Of a DNA stretch of 64,000 nucleotides, positions 25,810-35,035 are shown piece by piece. Source of the DNA: Bacillus horti (GTDB lineage: Bacteria > Bacillota > Bacilli > Caldalkalibacillales > JCM-10596); NCBI RefSeq assembly GCF_030813115.1, contig NZ_JAUSTY010000020.1, positions 28,326-92,325 of the forward strand, in the 5' to 3' direction. Below the pieces are notes generated by a model, which worked only from the letters and a program-made list of their open reading frames with translations, was not told the DNA's origin and made no database searches. Position 1 is the first letter of the stretch. Each line of letters begins with the position of its first letter. The translations under genes were made by a program, and so were the position numbers.

Positions 25810-25988
25810 GGACATCCTTTTACCCCCTTTACATGATCTAAATTTCTAAAAAGCTTTTACCTGAGCATTAGGATGTAAAGATAGTGTTTACGAACGGGAT
25901 AATGGTTATGCAAGAGTTAGGCTTTGCTTTCCTTTTTCTTTCGTGCTATGGTGAGTAGGAATACTTTTGAATAAACGGAGTGGACTTA

Positions 25989-26369
25989 ATGGGTAAATAT
26001 ACATTAACAAAGCATTTTTGGATCTCTTGTGCACATCAGGTTATGGGAGCAGGTAAGTGCGAAAGGGTTCATGGACATAATTATAAAGTGACTTTTTGTG
26101 TACAGGGCACTGAGCTTGATGACAAGCAGATGCTTATTGATTTTAGAGAAGTTAAACACGCTATTGAAAAAAAATATGATCATCACTTGCTAAATGATTT
26201 TCCTGAATTTAATCTTGAGCTTGGAGGGGCTAACCCGTCCACAGAAAAAGTGGCTGAGGTTTTCTATACACAAATTAAGGAATTGTGTGTAGCTAAAACG
26301 AATCGCCCTTCTCTCCTTTGGGTAGAAGTACAGGAAACAAATGAAGCGTTTGCTCGTTATGAGGAGTAA
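25989..26369 (+). CDS. queD: 6-carboxy-5,6,7,8-tetrahydropterin synthase (QueD)
   Basis: A 126-aa enzyme converting dihydroneopterin triphosphate to 6-carboxytetrahydropterin, the second step of preQ0/queuosine synthesis. The zinc histidines H16, H28 and H30 and catalytic C24 (CERVHGH) are visible; E near the C-terminus (VEVQETNEA) fits the substrate-binding glutamate. ATG 25989 has GGAG eight bases upstream; GTG 25980 overlaps that site. queC, queE and queF are not adjacent, and no preQ1 riboswitch was found upstream. Confidence 0.9.
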   Translation: MGKYTLTKHFWISCAHQVMGAGKCERVHGHNYKVTFCVQGTELDDKQMLIDFREVKHAIEKKYDHHLLNDFPEFNLELGGANPSTEKVAEVFYTQIKELCVAKTNRPSLLWVEVQETNEAFARYEE

Positions 26370-26401
26370 GAACGAAAAAGAATAAAGGACATAAAAATGA
26401 A

Positions 26402-26437
26402 AAAGTGGCTATCTGCTCATATAGAGATAGCCACTTT
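26402..26437. terminator. Bidirectional terminator after queD
   Basis: AAAGTGGCTATCT / AGATAGCCACTTT, a perfect 13-bp stem with a 10-base loop, A-rich before and T-rich in the arm. It separates queD from the convergent DUF2759 gene. Confidence 0.85.
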
Positions 26438-26484
26438 CATATTGGATTGATTCATTTATCCTTATATGTTAAGTACCCCAAGGA

Positions 26485-26643
26485 TCAGCTTGAGAAAAAT
26501 GTTTCCATGAAACTAAACCATCCGAATATAGCGAATGAAACAAAGCTAAATCCTGCAGCGAGTAGGTTCTTTTCCTTTAGCGATCTTAATAAACCAAATA
26601 AGCTTAATAGGGCAATTAGAAACGTAACTATGATAAAGATCAT
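26485..26643 (-). CDS. DUF2759 family small membrane protein
   Basis: A 52-aa protein read from the minus strand, with two hydrophobic helices: MIFIIVTFLIALLSLFGL, a short KEKN loop, and FVSFAIFGWFSFMETFF. The size, the loop and the second helix ending in a GWF motif match the DUF2759 family of Bacillales. The start at 26643 is preceded by AAGGAGG with a ten-base spacer. The plus-strand open frame over the same bases is its shadow. Function unknown. Confidence 0.8.
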   Translation of the reverse strand: MIFIIVTFLIALLSLFGLLRSLKEKNLLAAGFSFVSFAIFGWFSFMETFFSS

Positions 26644-26771
26644 CGCGCACAACCTCCTTACAGCTAGTATGTATCCTTGCGTATTATTTTACTCTTATTT
26701 ATCCCATTTGTCGAGATGAAGCATATAAAAGGTAGTAGACATTTGAATTTTTTGTGAAGGAGGCAAAGAGG

Positions 26772-27638
26772 TTGCAGAGTACGATCATTAAGCTTAATGA
26801 CAGTTATTATACCCAAGCCCTACTTTTATTAAAAGAAGAAGAGTTGTGGAATCTGATTCCTTATGATGCCTTTTTACGTTATGGCTTACAGCATCCTGAG
26901 CATGAATGGTTTGGGGAAGTTGAGCAAGGAAGTCTCGTAAGGCTATTATACAAAACAAAGCAGCTTATACATCTTGTTTCCCCTAAGCCTTTTCACTTGT
27001 CACGCTTATCAACGCTTATTCGGTCTTCAAAAGCTCCTATCATAATGCATGGAAAAAAGGAAACCGTAGAAGGTTTCCTGTTCGGAATGCGTAACCGCCG
27101 CCTAAAGAAAATGGATGATGCATTATTTGTCCAGCAATCTGTCCATACATCCCGTATTATAAGGTCAGTCCCAATAGATGCAAAGAACTCAGTTCATCTT
27201 CGTCCTGCTGAAGAAAAGGATTATCTCAATATCCTTGAGCTTTATAAGAAAAGTGATATCGATCATCTTGTTGACCCGGTTTTAATTCAGCAGCTGATTC
27301 AGCTAAAAAAAGTAAAAATTGCTGAAAAAATAAATCATTATGGACACAATTCTTCTTTTGACACTCGTTCTAACCCCAAGCTTCTAGGAACACTAATGTG
27401 TTTAAAGGAGTCCAAAAGATATGTGCTACTTGGGGGATTGCTTGTTCATCCAGAGTATAGACATCATGGCATTGCCTCTAAGCTAGGGCGCGACGTTATT
27501 TTAGACGCTAACTCTAGAGGCAAGAAGATCTGTTTTTATTATAATGATAAATCTCTAAAAAGATTTTATGAAAAAATTGAGCTAGAACCATTAGGCAGAT
27601 GGGTTTCCTATGTTATTACCTCAAAAGCAACAACCTGA
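26772..27638 (+). CDS. GNAT family N-acetyltransferase
   Basis: A 288-aa protein with a C-terminal GNAT domain (about 140-285). The acetyl-CoA binding motif is VHPEYRHHGIASKLG (225-239), followed by the expected FYYNDKSLKRFYEKIE. The N-terminal half (about 1-135) has no clear motif but its length resembles tandem GNAT-like proteins in which the first domain is degenerate. TTG 26772 is preferred: AAGGAGG lies eight bases upstream, whereas GTG 26754 sits before it. Acceptor unknown. Its 3' end overlaps the convergent gene by 31 bases. Confidence 0.8.
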   Translation: MQSTIIKLNDSYYTQALLLLKEEELWNLIPYDAFLRYGLQHPEHEWFGEVEQGSLVRLLYKTKQLIHLVSPKPFHLSRLSTLIRSSKAPIIMHGKKETVEGFLFGMRNRRLKKMDDALFVQQSVHTSRIIRSVPIDAKNSVHLRPAEEKDYLNILELYKKSDIDHLVDPVLIQQLIQLKKVKIAEKINHYGHNSSFDTRSNPKLLGTLMCLKESKRYVLLGGLLVHPEYRHHGIASKLGRDVILDANSRGKKICFYYNDKSLKRFYEKIELEPLGRWVSYVITSKATT

Positions 27639-28006
27639 GGAATGGGCTCTTTGCTTTGATGATCATGATAGAAAATAATGGGTCCACTGCTTTTTAATGC
27701 TTTGCCTTGCTCAGCAAATCCAAGAATACCGTTAGCAGCTTCGGCAAGAGTTAGAACCGTTTTTTCTCCATTGGCTTGGACAAGCTGAACAGCTGTACTG
27801 TTTGGTAGAGGCTCAGCATGGTTCAAAAAAGGCTCAAATGGAATGCCATAAGATCCTGATGCTTCTCTTTCAGGCACTTCTGCACGCTCTCCAGATGCGA
27901 GGAATAGCTCAAGGTTTATTTTTCTCTTATCAAAGATCCATACGCTTGGATCTAGATTTATGGTGTATGCTGTGTTGCCTCTAATCGGCACAATAGTAGT
28001 ACTCAT
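27608..28006 (-). CDS. Uncharacterised 132-aa protein
   Basis: A soluble protein starting MSTTIVPIRGNTAYTINLDP with a predicted mixed alpha/beta fold and a central VQLVQANGEKTVLTLAEA. No signal peptide or catalytic motif is evident and I do not recognise the family. The start at 28006 follows AAAGGATGTTTTT; the longer frame to 28096 has no ribosome site. It is convergent with, and slightly overlaps, the acetyltransferase. Confidence 0.65.
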   Translation of the reverse strand: MSTTIVPIRGNTAYTINLDPSVWIFDKRKINLELFLASGERAEVPEREASGSYGIPFEPFLNHAEPLPNSTAVQLVQANGEKTVLTLAEAANGILGFAEQGKALKSSGPIIFYHDHQSKEPIPQVVAFEVIT

Positions 28007-28242
28007 AAAAACATCCTTTCTAGTAAAAGTTTCAAAATAGAAATGCATAGTGTGTTTTGATGGATTCATTATAAGCTTTTTTCTTGGTGATGTCATTTTG
28101 GTAGCTTACGTGTTTTAAATGATAAGTGTTCGGATATCAATTCATAAAGGAAGTTATCCAAAGGTGGGTGACCCTCTGAATAATTGAAAAACTGTCGGTC
28201 ATCATAATAAAAATAAGGTTTGTAAGGGAGCTGAGCTTTCAA

Positions 28243-29208
28243 ATGAATGTCCTGTTCACTCAAAATGAATCAGAGTTAAATGAAACTGAAATTCAAAGCA
28301 TACTAGAAGATATGATTACGACGCATAAAGCCAAATGCTGCACAGGAAAAGTAGCGGATTACATCCCTGAGCTAGGAAAAGCTAATGAAAACCAGTTGGG
28401 TATTAGTATTTGTACGGTGCAGGGACAGCTTATCGAAGCTGGAGATGTGGATTCCCCCATTACTCTGCAAAGTATCTCTAAGGTCATAACGCTTGCTTTA
28501 GCGCTAATGGATCAGGGCGAACAGAAGGTTTTTGAGAAAATAGGAATGGAGCCTACCGGAGACCCGTTTAACTCCATTGTGAAGCTCGAAACGATTTCTC
28601 CAAACAAACCATTGAATCCTATGATTAACGCAGGAGCTATCGCGGTTACATCTCTGATTAAAGGGGCAGATGTGGAGGAGAAGCTAGAGCGGATTCTCTC
28701 TTTTATTAGAAAGCTAAGTGGTAATTCAAAAATAACTTATAATAAAAAAATGGCTCGATCTGAGGAAGAAACGGCTAATTTAAATCGAGCTCTTGCTTTT
28801 TTTATGAAAGAGCATGGCGTGATTGAAGGAGAGGTTGATCACATTCTAGAACTGTATTTTAAACATTGTGCTATTGAAGGCTGCTGCAAGGATCTGGCCC
28901 GTATCGGGGCTGTTTTAGCAAACAATGGAAAGGATTTGCAAACCGGCGAAACGATCATCCCTTTACATATAGCTCGAATTTGTAAAACATTTATGGTGAC
29001 GTGTGGGATGTATAACGCATCTGGTGAATTTGCTATTCGTGTTGGTATACCAGCTAAAAGTGGTGTTTCAGGTGGCATACTAGCAGCCCTTCCTTTTAAG
29101 CTTGGGTTAGGGGTAATTGGTCCAGCCCTTGATGAACGTGGGAACAGTATTGCTGGAGTCGCCTTATTAGAGGAAATGTCTCAAAGATGGAATTTCAGTA
29201 TTTTTTAA
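28243..29208 (+). CDS. glsA: Glutaminase A
   Basis: A serine-type glutaminase (321 aa) converting glutamine to glutamate and ammonia. It belongs to the beta-lactamase-like fold, with catalytic S77-x-x-K80 (SISK), NAGAI and the C-terminal AKSGVSGGI (KSG-like motif). It lies directly upstream of ylaN and close to ftsW, the position of B. subtilis ylaM (glsA2), supporting orthology. ATG 28243 follows AAGGGAG with a somewhat long spacer. It is probably co-transcribed with ylaN. Confidence 0.93.
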   Translation: MNVLFTQNESELNETEIQSILEDMITTHKAKCCTGKVADYIPELGKANENQLGISICTVQGQLIEAGDVDSPITLQSISKVITLALALMDQGEQKVFEKIGMEPTGDPFNSIVKLETISPNKPLNPMINAGAIAVTSLIKGADVEEKLERILSFIRKLSGNSKITYNKKMARSEEETANLNRALAFFMKEHGVIEGEVDHILELYFKHCAIEGCCKDLARIGAVLANNGKDLQTGETIIPLHIARICKTFMVTCGMYNASGEFAIRVGIPAKSGVSGGILAALPFKLGLGVIGPALDERGNSIAGVALLEEMSQRWNFSIF

Positions 29209-29291
29209 AGGGTGAACCCTTCTATTCCTTGCAATTTTCACTAATACGTCTTATTATTGAGAGTAGGACAGAAGGAACGGAGGGATATCGA

Positions 29292-29600
29292 TTGTCAACA
29301 GAAACCTTGCTTGAATCTAATGAAAAAGCGTTAGCGTTGTTAAAGGCTGATGCAGATAAAATTTTGAAATTGATTGCTGTTCAAATGGAACATTTGACAA
29401 TGCCTCAATGTCCTTTATATGAAGAAGTGCTAGATACCCAAATGTTTGGACTATCACGTGAAATAGATTTTGCCATCCGACTAGGACTTATATCAGAGGT
29501 TACTGGGAAGGGCATATTATCTGAATTAGAGCGCAAGCTTGCTGAATTACATGATAGGTTTGAGAATATTCAAGATCAGCAAAACCGTTCAGGTGAGTAA
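29292..29600 (+). CDS. ylaN: YlaN (UPF0358) iron-linked regulator of Fur
   Basis: A 102-aa helical protein with the invariant core [20 protein letters not shown] and [12 protein letters not shown]. YlaN is reported to bind ferrous iron and to relieve Fur repression in Firmicutes; it is conditionally essential when iron is low. The true start is TTG 29292, with GGAGGG seven bases upstream; the frame extending back to 29187 overlaps glsA and is not conserved. The gene order glutaminase-ylaN-ftsW-pyc matches B. subtilis, although later genes are interrupted here. Confidence 0.92.
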   Translation: MSTETLLESNEKALALLKADADKILKLIAVQMEHLTMPQCPLYEEVLDTQMFGLSREIDFAIRLGLISEVTGKGILSELERKLAELHDRFENIQDQQNRSGE

Positions 29601-29663
29601 ATTTCATACACTTCAAGATCATTGAGATTTAGACTGCCTTTGCTTATAGGGATATAAGCTTAC

Positions 29664-29686
29664 TGGACCTTATGAGGTCCTTTTTT
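29664..29686 (+). terminator. Terminator after glsA-ylaN
   Basis: GGACCT TATG AGGTCC followed by six T. Confidence 0.85.
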
Positions 29687-29731
29687 CATAGTTTGTAATT
29701 AAAACGATCAAAATGAGAAAGAGGAAATTGA

Positions 29732-30238
29732 ATGGATTATATGGTCATTATTAGTTTATTTATTATTACTCTTCCCGTTGCTTCTATTATACATGAATGG
29801 GGGCATTTCATAGGTGCTAGGTTGCTCGGCGTGCAAGTGGAGCGAGTTCATATAGGAACAGGCGCACATTTTTTTAAATGGAAGCAAGGATCTACGGAAT
29901 TCCAGTATAATTGGAACTGTTTTCTTGGGGGATATTATATTTTAGATAATGAAGAGTCTTATCCAAGATGGAAGAGAATGATAATTATTTTTGCAGGATC
30001 GACGACAAGCTTACTTGTTTATATAATCGCATTTTTAGTTGATTATTTTTTCATTACTGTTAATGGTACATTTTGGGGCAACTGGTTTTACATATTTATG
30101 GTGGTCAATGCCTATATGGGAGTGATACAGTTATTCCCCTTTCGAAAAGATGTTTCTCTTAAAGAGGCAGGTCATCCGTCTGACGGATTAAATTTGACTC
30201 GATTGATCGTGAATAAAAAGGGTGGTGGGAATAAATGA
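29732..30238 (+). CDS. Small M50-like membrane metalloprotease
   Basis: A 168-aa integral membrane protein with the zinc-protease motif HEWGH (H21, E22, H25) inside the first span, as in site-2 proteases. Three to four spans are predicted, and SDGLNLTRL near residues 151-159 may supply the third metal ligand (D152). There is no PDZ domain; its small size resembles M50B-like proteins near sporulation or regulatory genes. ATG 29732 follows AGAGGAAATTG. Its end overlaps the pcp start by four bases (ATGA), so the two are translationally coupled. Confidence 0.78.
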   Translation: MDYMVIISLFIITLPVASIIHEWGHFIGARLLGVQVERVHIGTGAHFFKWKQGSTEFQYNWNCFLGGYYILDNEESYPRWKRMIIIFAGSTTSLLVYIIAFLVDYFFITVNGTFWGNWFYIFMVVNAYMGVIQLFPFRKDVSLKEAGHPSDGLNLTRLIVNKKGGGNK

Positions 30239-30837
30239 GAAAGTGCTTAATAACGGGATTTGAACCCTTTTTAGACCATCCGATTAATCCAACTGAAGAG
30301 ATCGTTAAAGCTCTAAATGGACAGCAACTTGGGGAAGTACAGGTAATTGGAAAAATTCTTCCGGTCTCCTTTAAAGAAGCCGGTCAAAGGATCGTTACCT
30401 ACATTAAGGAACTGCAGCCCGATATCGTTGTATGTTTGGGTCTATCTGCTGGTAGAACCTCTATATCTCCTGAACGAGTAGCCATTAACTGTATGGATGG
30501 AGCTAGGGATAATGATGGAACAAAGTGGGAGGATGAGAAAATTGCTCCTACTGGTCTAGCCGCGTATTTCTCCACATTACCTATCCGTACGATGGTTAAT
30601 CAATTGCATGAAGCAAGGCTCCCAGGAAAAATATCGAACACCGCAGGGACTTATGTTTGTAATCATGTGATGTACAGTGTCTTACATCATTTAAGCACTC
30701 AAGGACTTGAACATATTCCTGCTGGTTTTATTCATGTTCCAGCCAGTCATGAGCTAAGTTTTCATCAGCCTAAATACCCCAGTATTTCAACGGTTGATTT
30801 AATTAAGGGTATACAGATTTGTATAGAAGCAATCTAA
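30235..30837 (+). CDS. pcp: Pyrrolidone-carboxylate (pyroglutamyl) peptidase
   Basis: Cytosolic C15 cysteine peptidase (200 aa) removing N-terminal pyroglutamate from peptides. The triad is complete: E80 (SPERVAIN), C142 (YVCNHVMY) and H167 (FIHVPASH). ATG 30235 overlaps the preceding membrane protease. The next gene, rocD, starts 25 bases downstream with its own ribosome site, so protease, Pcp and ornithine aminotransferase may share a transcript and feed amino-acid catabolism. Confidence 0.94.
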   Translation: MRKCLITGFEPFLDHPINPTEEIVKALNGQQLGEVQVIGKILPVSFKEAGQRIVTYIKELQPDIVVCLGLSAGRTSISPERVAINCMDGARDNDGTKWEDEKIAPTGLAAYFSTLPIRTMVNQLHEARLPGKISNTAGTYVCNHVMYSVLHHLSTQGLEHIPAGFIHVPASHELSFHQPKYPSISTVDLIKGIQICIEAI

Positions 30838-30862
30838 ATTAAAGAAGAAAGGAAGATGATCA

Positions 30863-32056
30863 ATGAAAAATACTGTATCTATTATTGAGCAAACAGAACA
30901 ATATGGAGCTAGGAATTACCATCCCCTTCCTATTGTTATTTCTAAGGCAGAGGGTGTTTGGGTAGAGGATCCTGAAGGAAATAAATATATGGACATGCTT
31001 AGCGCATATTCTGCTTTAAATCAGGGTCACCGTCATCCAAAGGTGATTCAAGCCCTGAAGGATCAGGCGGATTTAGTAACATTGACATCTCGTGCCTTTC
31101 ATAATGATCGTTTAGGCGAATTTTATCAAAGGCTGGCGCAGGTCACAGGAAAAGAAATGATTTTACCAATGAACACAGGAGCTGAAGCGGTAGAAACGGC
31201 AATCAAGACGGTAAGACGCTGGGCTTATGATATTAAACAAGTTCCTGAAAATCAAGCTGAGATTATTGTTTTTGAAGGGAACTTTCATGGGCGAACGGTT
31301 ACGGTGACTTCGTTTTCATCAGAGGAGGAGTATAAGCGGGGGTTTGGACCATTCACTCCGGGCTTTAAGCTCTTACCTTATGGGGATATCGATGCTCTTA
31401 AGCAAGCGATAAATCCGAACACAGCTGCAATTTTGATAGAACCGATTCAAGGAGAAGCGGGTATTATTATCCCACCAGAGGGATTTTTAAAAGCGATTCG
31501 GGAGCTTTGCTTGGAGCACCAAATTTTGTTTGTTGCTGATGAAATTCAAACCGGGTTTGGACGAACAGGGAAGATGTTTGCCTCCGATTGGGAACAGGTT
31601 GTGCCAGATATCTATATAATGGGGAAGGCTTTAGGAGCAGGTGTGTTTCCAATATCAGCTATAGCGGCTAATCGTGATGTTCTTGGAGTATTTGAGCCAG
31701 GATCTCACGGCTCTACATTTGGCGGGAACCCGCTAGGCTGTGCCGTAGCGATTGCTGCTTTGGACGTTCTAAAGGAGGAGAGTTTGGTGGAGCGCTCCTT
31801 AGAGCTAGGTGAGTATTTCAAGGCTCAACTTAAGGAAATTAATAATCCAACGATTGTAGACGTTCGGGGTCGAGGGCTATTCATTGGTGTGGAACTGAAG
31901 GAAAAGGCTCGTCCATACGCTGAGAAACTGAAAGAAAAAGGGCTACTCTGTAAAGAAACGCATGAAACTATTATCAGATTTGCTCCACCTCTAACGATTT
32001 CGAAAGAGGATTTAGACTGGGCCATTGCAAAAATCAAAGAGGTACTAGCCGTATAG
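30863..32056 (+). CDS. rocD: Ornithine aminotransferase
   Basis: PLP enzyme (397 aa) converting ornithine and 2-oxoglutarate to glutamate semialdehyde and glutamate in arginine catabolism. The PLP lysine is K255 ([10 protein letters not shown]), D226 is in [14 protein letters not shown], and the phosphate-binding NTGAEAVE is present. It aligns with bacillary RocD throughout. ATG 30863 follows AAAGAAGAAAGGAAG. A hairpin terminator follows at 32116. Confidence 0.93.
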   Translation: MKNTVSIIEQTEQYGARNYHPLPIVISKAEGVWVEDPEGNKYMDMLSAYSALNQGHRHPKVIQALKDQADLVTLTSRAFHNDRLGEFYQRLAQVTGKEMILPMNTGAEAVETAIKTVRRWAYDIKQVPENQAEIIVFEGNFHGRTVTVTSFSSEEEYKRGFGPFTPGFKLLPYGDIDALKQAINPNTAAILIEPIQGEAGIIIPPEGFLKAIRELCLEHQILFVADEIQTGFGRTGKMFASDWEQVVPDIYIMGKALGAGVFPISAIAANRDVLGVFEPGSHGSTFGGNPLGCAVAIAALDVLKEESLVERSLELGEYFKAQLKEINNPTIVDVRGRGLFIGVELKEKARPYAEKLKEKGLLCKETHETIIRFAPPLTISKEDLDWAIAKIKEVLAV

Positions 32057-32115
32057 AGTGAACTGAAGCTTTATAAGAATAGCTGAATAAATGGGATACA
32101 TTAGGAATAAGATGA

Positions 32116-32147
32116 GGAACAGCCATAACTTGGCTGTTCTTTTTTTG
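32116..32147 (+). terminator. Terminator after rocD
   Basis: AACAGCCA TAACT TGGCTGTT followed by a T7 tract. Confidence 0.9.
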
Positions 32148-32343
32148 ATCTAAGTTGTACGCTAGTTACGGATTTGGCTTAAGTGACAGCTATTAAGGAA
32201 TAATCTTTGGGGAAAAATAAGTTTTTTATAAAAAGTAGTTTAGGTGAATCTTATTAGGGGTACGTACAATTTGTCCTGTTTTGTATATCCTCTAAGTTTC
32301 CCCTGGCAAGACCTCTTTTCTATAGATTGGTGAGGTGATGGTA

Positions 32344-33315
32344 ATGATACAATTTCAACAAGTTTCCAAGGTTTTTGAGGACGGATTTCAAGCGCTCAAA
32401 AATATCAACTTTGAAGTGGAGGAAGGAGAGCTTCTCACCCTAATAGGTCCATCAGGCTGCGGAAAAACGACAACCATGAAAATGATTAATAGACTGATTG
32501 ATCCTACCGAGGGTGAAATATTAATTGAAGGAGAAAACATCCTGCATAAAAATCCTGTTCAACTGAGAAGAGATATTGGTTATGTGATTCAACAGATCGG
32601 GCTGTTTCCACATATGACAATTGAAGAGAATATTTCAATTGTACCTAAGCTTAAAAAATGGCCACAGCAAAAGTATATGAAGAAGGTTGATGAGCTGTTG
32701 GATTTAGTTGGATTAGATCCAGAAATCTTTAAGAAAAGGTATCCTAGTGAGCTTTCAGGAGGTCAGCAACAGCGTATAGGAGTAATTCGTGCATTGGCTG
32801 GTGATCCACCGGTCATTTTAATGGATGAGCCCTTCAGTGCCCTGGATCCAATAAGTCGTGAACAGCTTCAGGATGAACTACTTCGATTGCAAAAGGAAAT
32901 CAAAAAAACGATCGTGTTTGTTACTCATGATATGGATGAAGCGCTTAAAATCGCTAATCGTATGGCCCTGATGAAGGATGGTGAAATCATTCAATTAGAT
33001 ACTCCATCTACGATTCTTCAGTATCCAGCAACTAGCTTTGTTAGAGATTTTATAGGGAAAGAACGGATGATGCAGGCACAGCCTAAGGAACTACGGGCAG
33101 CGGATTTAATGCAACAAGATAAAGCTAGTGGAAATGAAGAAGCTTTACCTGCCGATTTTGTCCGAAGTGAGCAAAGCATTGAAGAGGTTGCTCAAAAATT
33201 TACTGAAGCTAATGTAGCGAGTCTACCTGTCTACAGGGAGAATAAACGAATAGGGCAGATAACGATGTCAAGCGTCATTCAATCTGTACTTAAGCTGCAA
33301 GCAAAAGGGAGGTAA
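32344..33315 (+). CDS. opuCA: OpuCA-like compatible-solute ABC transporter ATPase
   Basis: ATP-binding subunit for glycine betaine/carnitine/choline-type import, 323 aa. Walker A GPSGCGKTT, signature LSGGQQQR, Walker B VILMDEPFSALDP and the H-loop THDMDEAL are present; the C-terminal about 60 residues look like one CBS-type domain (FVRSEQSIEEVAQKF, then VYRENKRIGQI), fewer than the two usual in full OpuCA. Start choice is between GTG 32335, ATG 32338 and ATG 32344; AGGTGA best suits 32344. Confidence 0.86.
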   Translation: MIQFQQVSKVFEDGFQALKNINFEVEEGELLTLIGPSGCGKTTTMKMINRLIDPTEGEILIEGENILHKNPVQLRRDIGYVIQQIGLFPHMTIEENISIVPKLKKWPQQKYMKKVDELLDLVGLDPEIFKKRYPSELSGGQQQRIGVIRALAGDPPVILMDEPFSALDPISREQLQDELLRLQKEIKKTIVFVTHDMDEALKIANRMALMKDGEIIQLDTPSTILQYPATSFVRDFIGKERMMQAQPKELRAADLMQQDKASGNEEALPADFVRSEQSIEEVAQKFTEANVASLPVYRENKRIGQITMSSVIQSVLKLQAKGR

Positions 33316-33318
33316 GGT

Positions 33319-33975
33319 ATGTTAGAGGCAATTGTCAGGCAGTATGAAATGTTTGTGGATCGCTGGGATATTGTTGTATTAGCGACTCAGGAGCATCTAT
33401 ATATGGTCATTGTGGCGATGGTTTTTGCTGTTGGGATATCTGTACCGTTAGGCATTGTCCTTTCCCGTTGGAACCGCTTTGCTGAACCGATTATCGGTGT
33501 GGCTGCCGTGGCTCAAACGATCCCAAGCTTAGCATTAGTCGGCATTATTATGATGTTTATTGGAATAGGAAAGCCTCCTGCTATTATGGCTTTGACTATC
33601 TATGCAATCTTACCGATTCTACGAAATACGTATACAGGCATTAAGGGAATAGAGCCTTCAGCTATTGAAGCTGGAAAGGGATTAGGGATGACCAATCTAC
33701 AAATTTTATATAAAATCCAACTACCTCTGGCATTACCGGTCATTATGGCTGGAATACGGACAGCAACGGTTATTACAGTTGGGATTGCTACGTTAGCTAC
33801 TTTTATCGGAGCAGGTGGGTTGGGTGATCCAATTATGCGAGGGATTGATACACGCAATAATTATTTAATTTTTATCGGAGTAATTCCTGCCGCATTATTG
33901 GCGATCATTCTGGATGTATTAATTAAAAAGATAGAGCATTGGGCTACACCACGAGGAGTACGTCAAAATACCTAA
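33319..33975 (+). CDS. opuCB: OpuCB-like ABC permease
   Basis: A 218-aa membrane permease with about six spans and the BPD-transport signature EAGKGLGMTNLQILYKIQLP, which contacts the ATPase. It belongs to the OpuBB/OpuCB/ProW group. ATG 33319 begins four bases after the ATPase stop and its own stop is followed closely by the binding-protein gene, a tight operon. A second permease (OpuCD type), usual in this group, is missing here. Confidence 0.9.
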   Translation: MLEAIVRQYEMFVDRWDIVVLATQEHLYMVIVAMVFAVGISVPLGIVLSRWNRFAEPIIGVAAVAQTIPSLALVGIIMMFIGIGKPPAIMALTIYAILPILRNTYTGIKGIEPSAIEAGKGLGMTNLQILYKIQLPLALPVIMAGIRTATVITVGIATLATFIGAGGLGDPIMRGIDTRNNYLIFIGVIPAALLAIILDVLIKKIEHWATPRGVRQNT

Positions 33976-34009
33976 AGTGGTAAATCTAATAAAGAGGTGT
34001 CGAGAAAAA

Positions 34010-34930
34010 ATGAAAATTAAAGGATTAAGTTTAATAATAATGATTTTACTTATAGGGCTCCTAGCAGCTGCATGTGGGCAGTCTAATTCTGGTGCTGATA
34101 CAAGTCCAGAGAACACAGTTGTAGTATCGGGTAAGAAATTCACCGAGCAGGTTATCCTGGCTAACATGATCTCTATTCTACTAGAAGAGAGAACGGATAT
34201 TAATGTGGTCAATCGTGCCGACCTAGGAGAAACAGATGTGCTGCATCAAGGAATGCTTGATGGAGATATTGATTTATATGTTGAATATACAGGGACAGGC
34301 TTCTCCATTGTTCTGAAGGAAGAATTAGACACGAATGATGCGCAGGAAATTTATAATCGCACAAAAAGTGGCTATGAAGAAAACTATAATTTCACCTGGT
34401 TAGAGCCATTTGATTTTGAAAACACCTACGCCATTTCCCTTCGTCCTGAGCTAGCTGAAGAGCTGGGTGTTGAAACGATGTCAGATTTAGCTGAGTATAC
34501 TAACGAGCTGACATTTGGAGCACCACCAGCCTATTACGAAAGAGAAGATGGCTTCGATGGAATGAATGAAACGTATGAGTATTCATCATGGGCTGGATCG
34601 AATCAGATGGAATTTGGCTTAATGTATACGGCAGCAGCCAATGGAGAAGTTGATGTTATTTCTGGATTCACTACTGACGGGCAAATTACTAGATATAACT
34701 TGAAGGTGCTTGAAGATGACAAGAAGTTTTTCCCACCTTATGATGCTGCGCCAGTCGTCAGACAGGAAACGCTCGATCGTCATCCTGAAATAGCTGATAT
34801 TTTAGCAGAGCTAGGCCCTTATTTAACGGCTGAAACGATGTCTGAGTTAAATGGCTTAGTTGATGAAGATGCGCAAAGAGAAGATCGTGTTGCTAGAGAA
34901 TTTTTAGAGGAAAATGGGTTGATTGATTAA
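34010..34930 (+). CDS. opuCC: OpuCC-like substrate-binding lipoprotein
   Basis: A 306-aa extracytoplasmic binding protein of the OpuAC/ProX type. A lipoprotein signal is clear: MKIKGLSLIIMILLIGL then LAAAC with lipidated C22. VVSGKKFTEQVILANM, followed by the glycine- and aromatic-rich segments DLYVEYTGTG and SWAGSNQM, fits the quaternary-amine binding fold. ATG 34010 is chosen over GTG 33977 because the latter would put 11 non-signal residues before the signal and AGAGGTG lies just upstream of 34010. A terminator follows. Confidence 0.9.
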   Translation: MKIKGLSLIIMILLIGLLAAACGQSNSGADTSPENTVVVSGKKFTEQVILANMISILLEERTDINVVNRADLGETDVLHQGMLDGDIDLYVEYTGTGFSIVLKEELDTNDAQEIYNRTKSGYEENYNFTWLEPFDFENTYAISLRPELAEELGVETMSDLAEYTNELTFGAPPAYYEREDGFDGMNETYEYSSWAGSNQMEFGLMYTAAANGEVDVISGFTTDGQITRYNLKVLEDDKKFFPPYDAAPVVRQETLDRHPEIADILAELGPYLTAETMSELNGLVDEDAQREDRVAREFLEENGLID

Positions 34931-34936
34931 CATAGT

Positions 34937-34985
34937 AAAAGGTCCTTTTAGGCTGTCATCATGACGGTTCTTAAGGACCTTTTAT
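34937..34985. terminator. Bidirectional terminator after opuCC
   Basis: TAAAAGGTCCTT / AAGGACCTTTTA enclosing an inner GTCAT/ATGAC stem; shared with the convergent minus-strand gene. Confidence 0.85.
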
Positions 34986-35035
34986 ATTTTCACTTTATAT
35001 TTCACTCTGCAAAGAATTGAGGTTTGTCTTACATT

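Noticed and set aside
25816..25988. preQ1 riboswitch before queD
   Set aside because: The expected short pseudoknot pattern with a CTAGCTACACC-like core is absent.
26405..26719. Plus-strand 104-codon frame
   Set aside because: It begins in a terminator and is antisense to the DUF2759 gene, which has a proper ribosome site and family match.
29187..29291. Longer N-terminus for YlaN
   Set aside because: It overlaps glsA and precedes a strong GGAGGG-TTG start that matches the known YlaN N-terminus.
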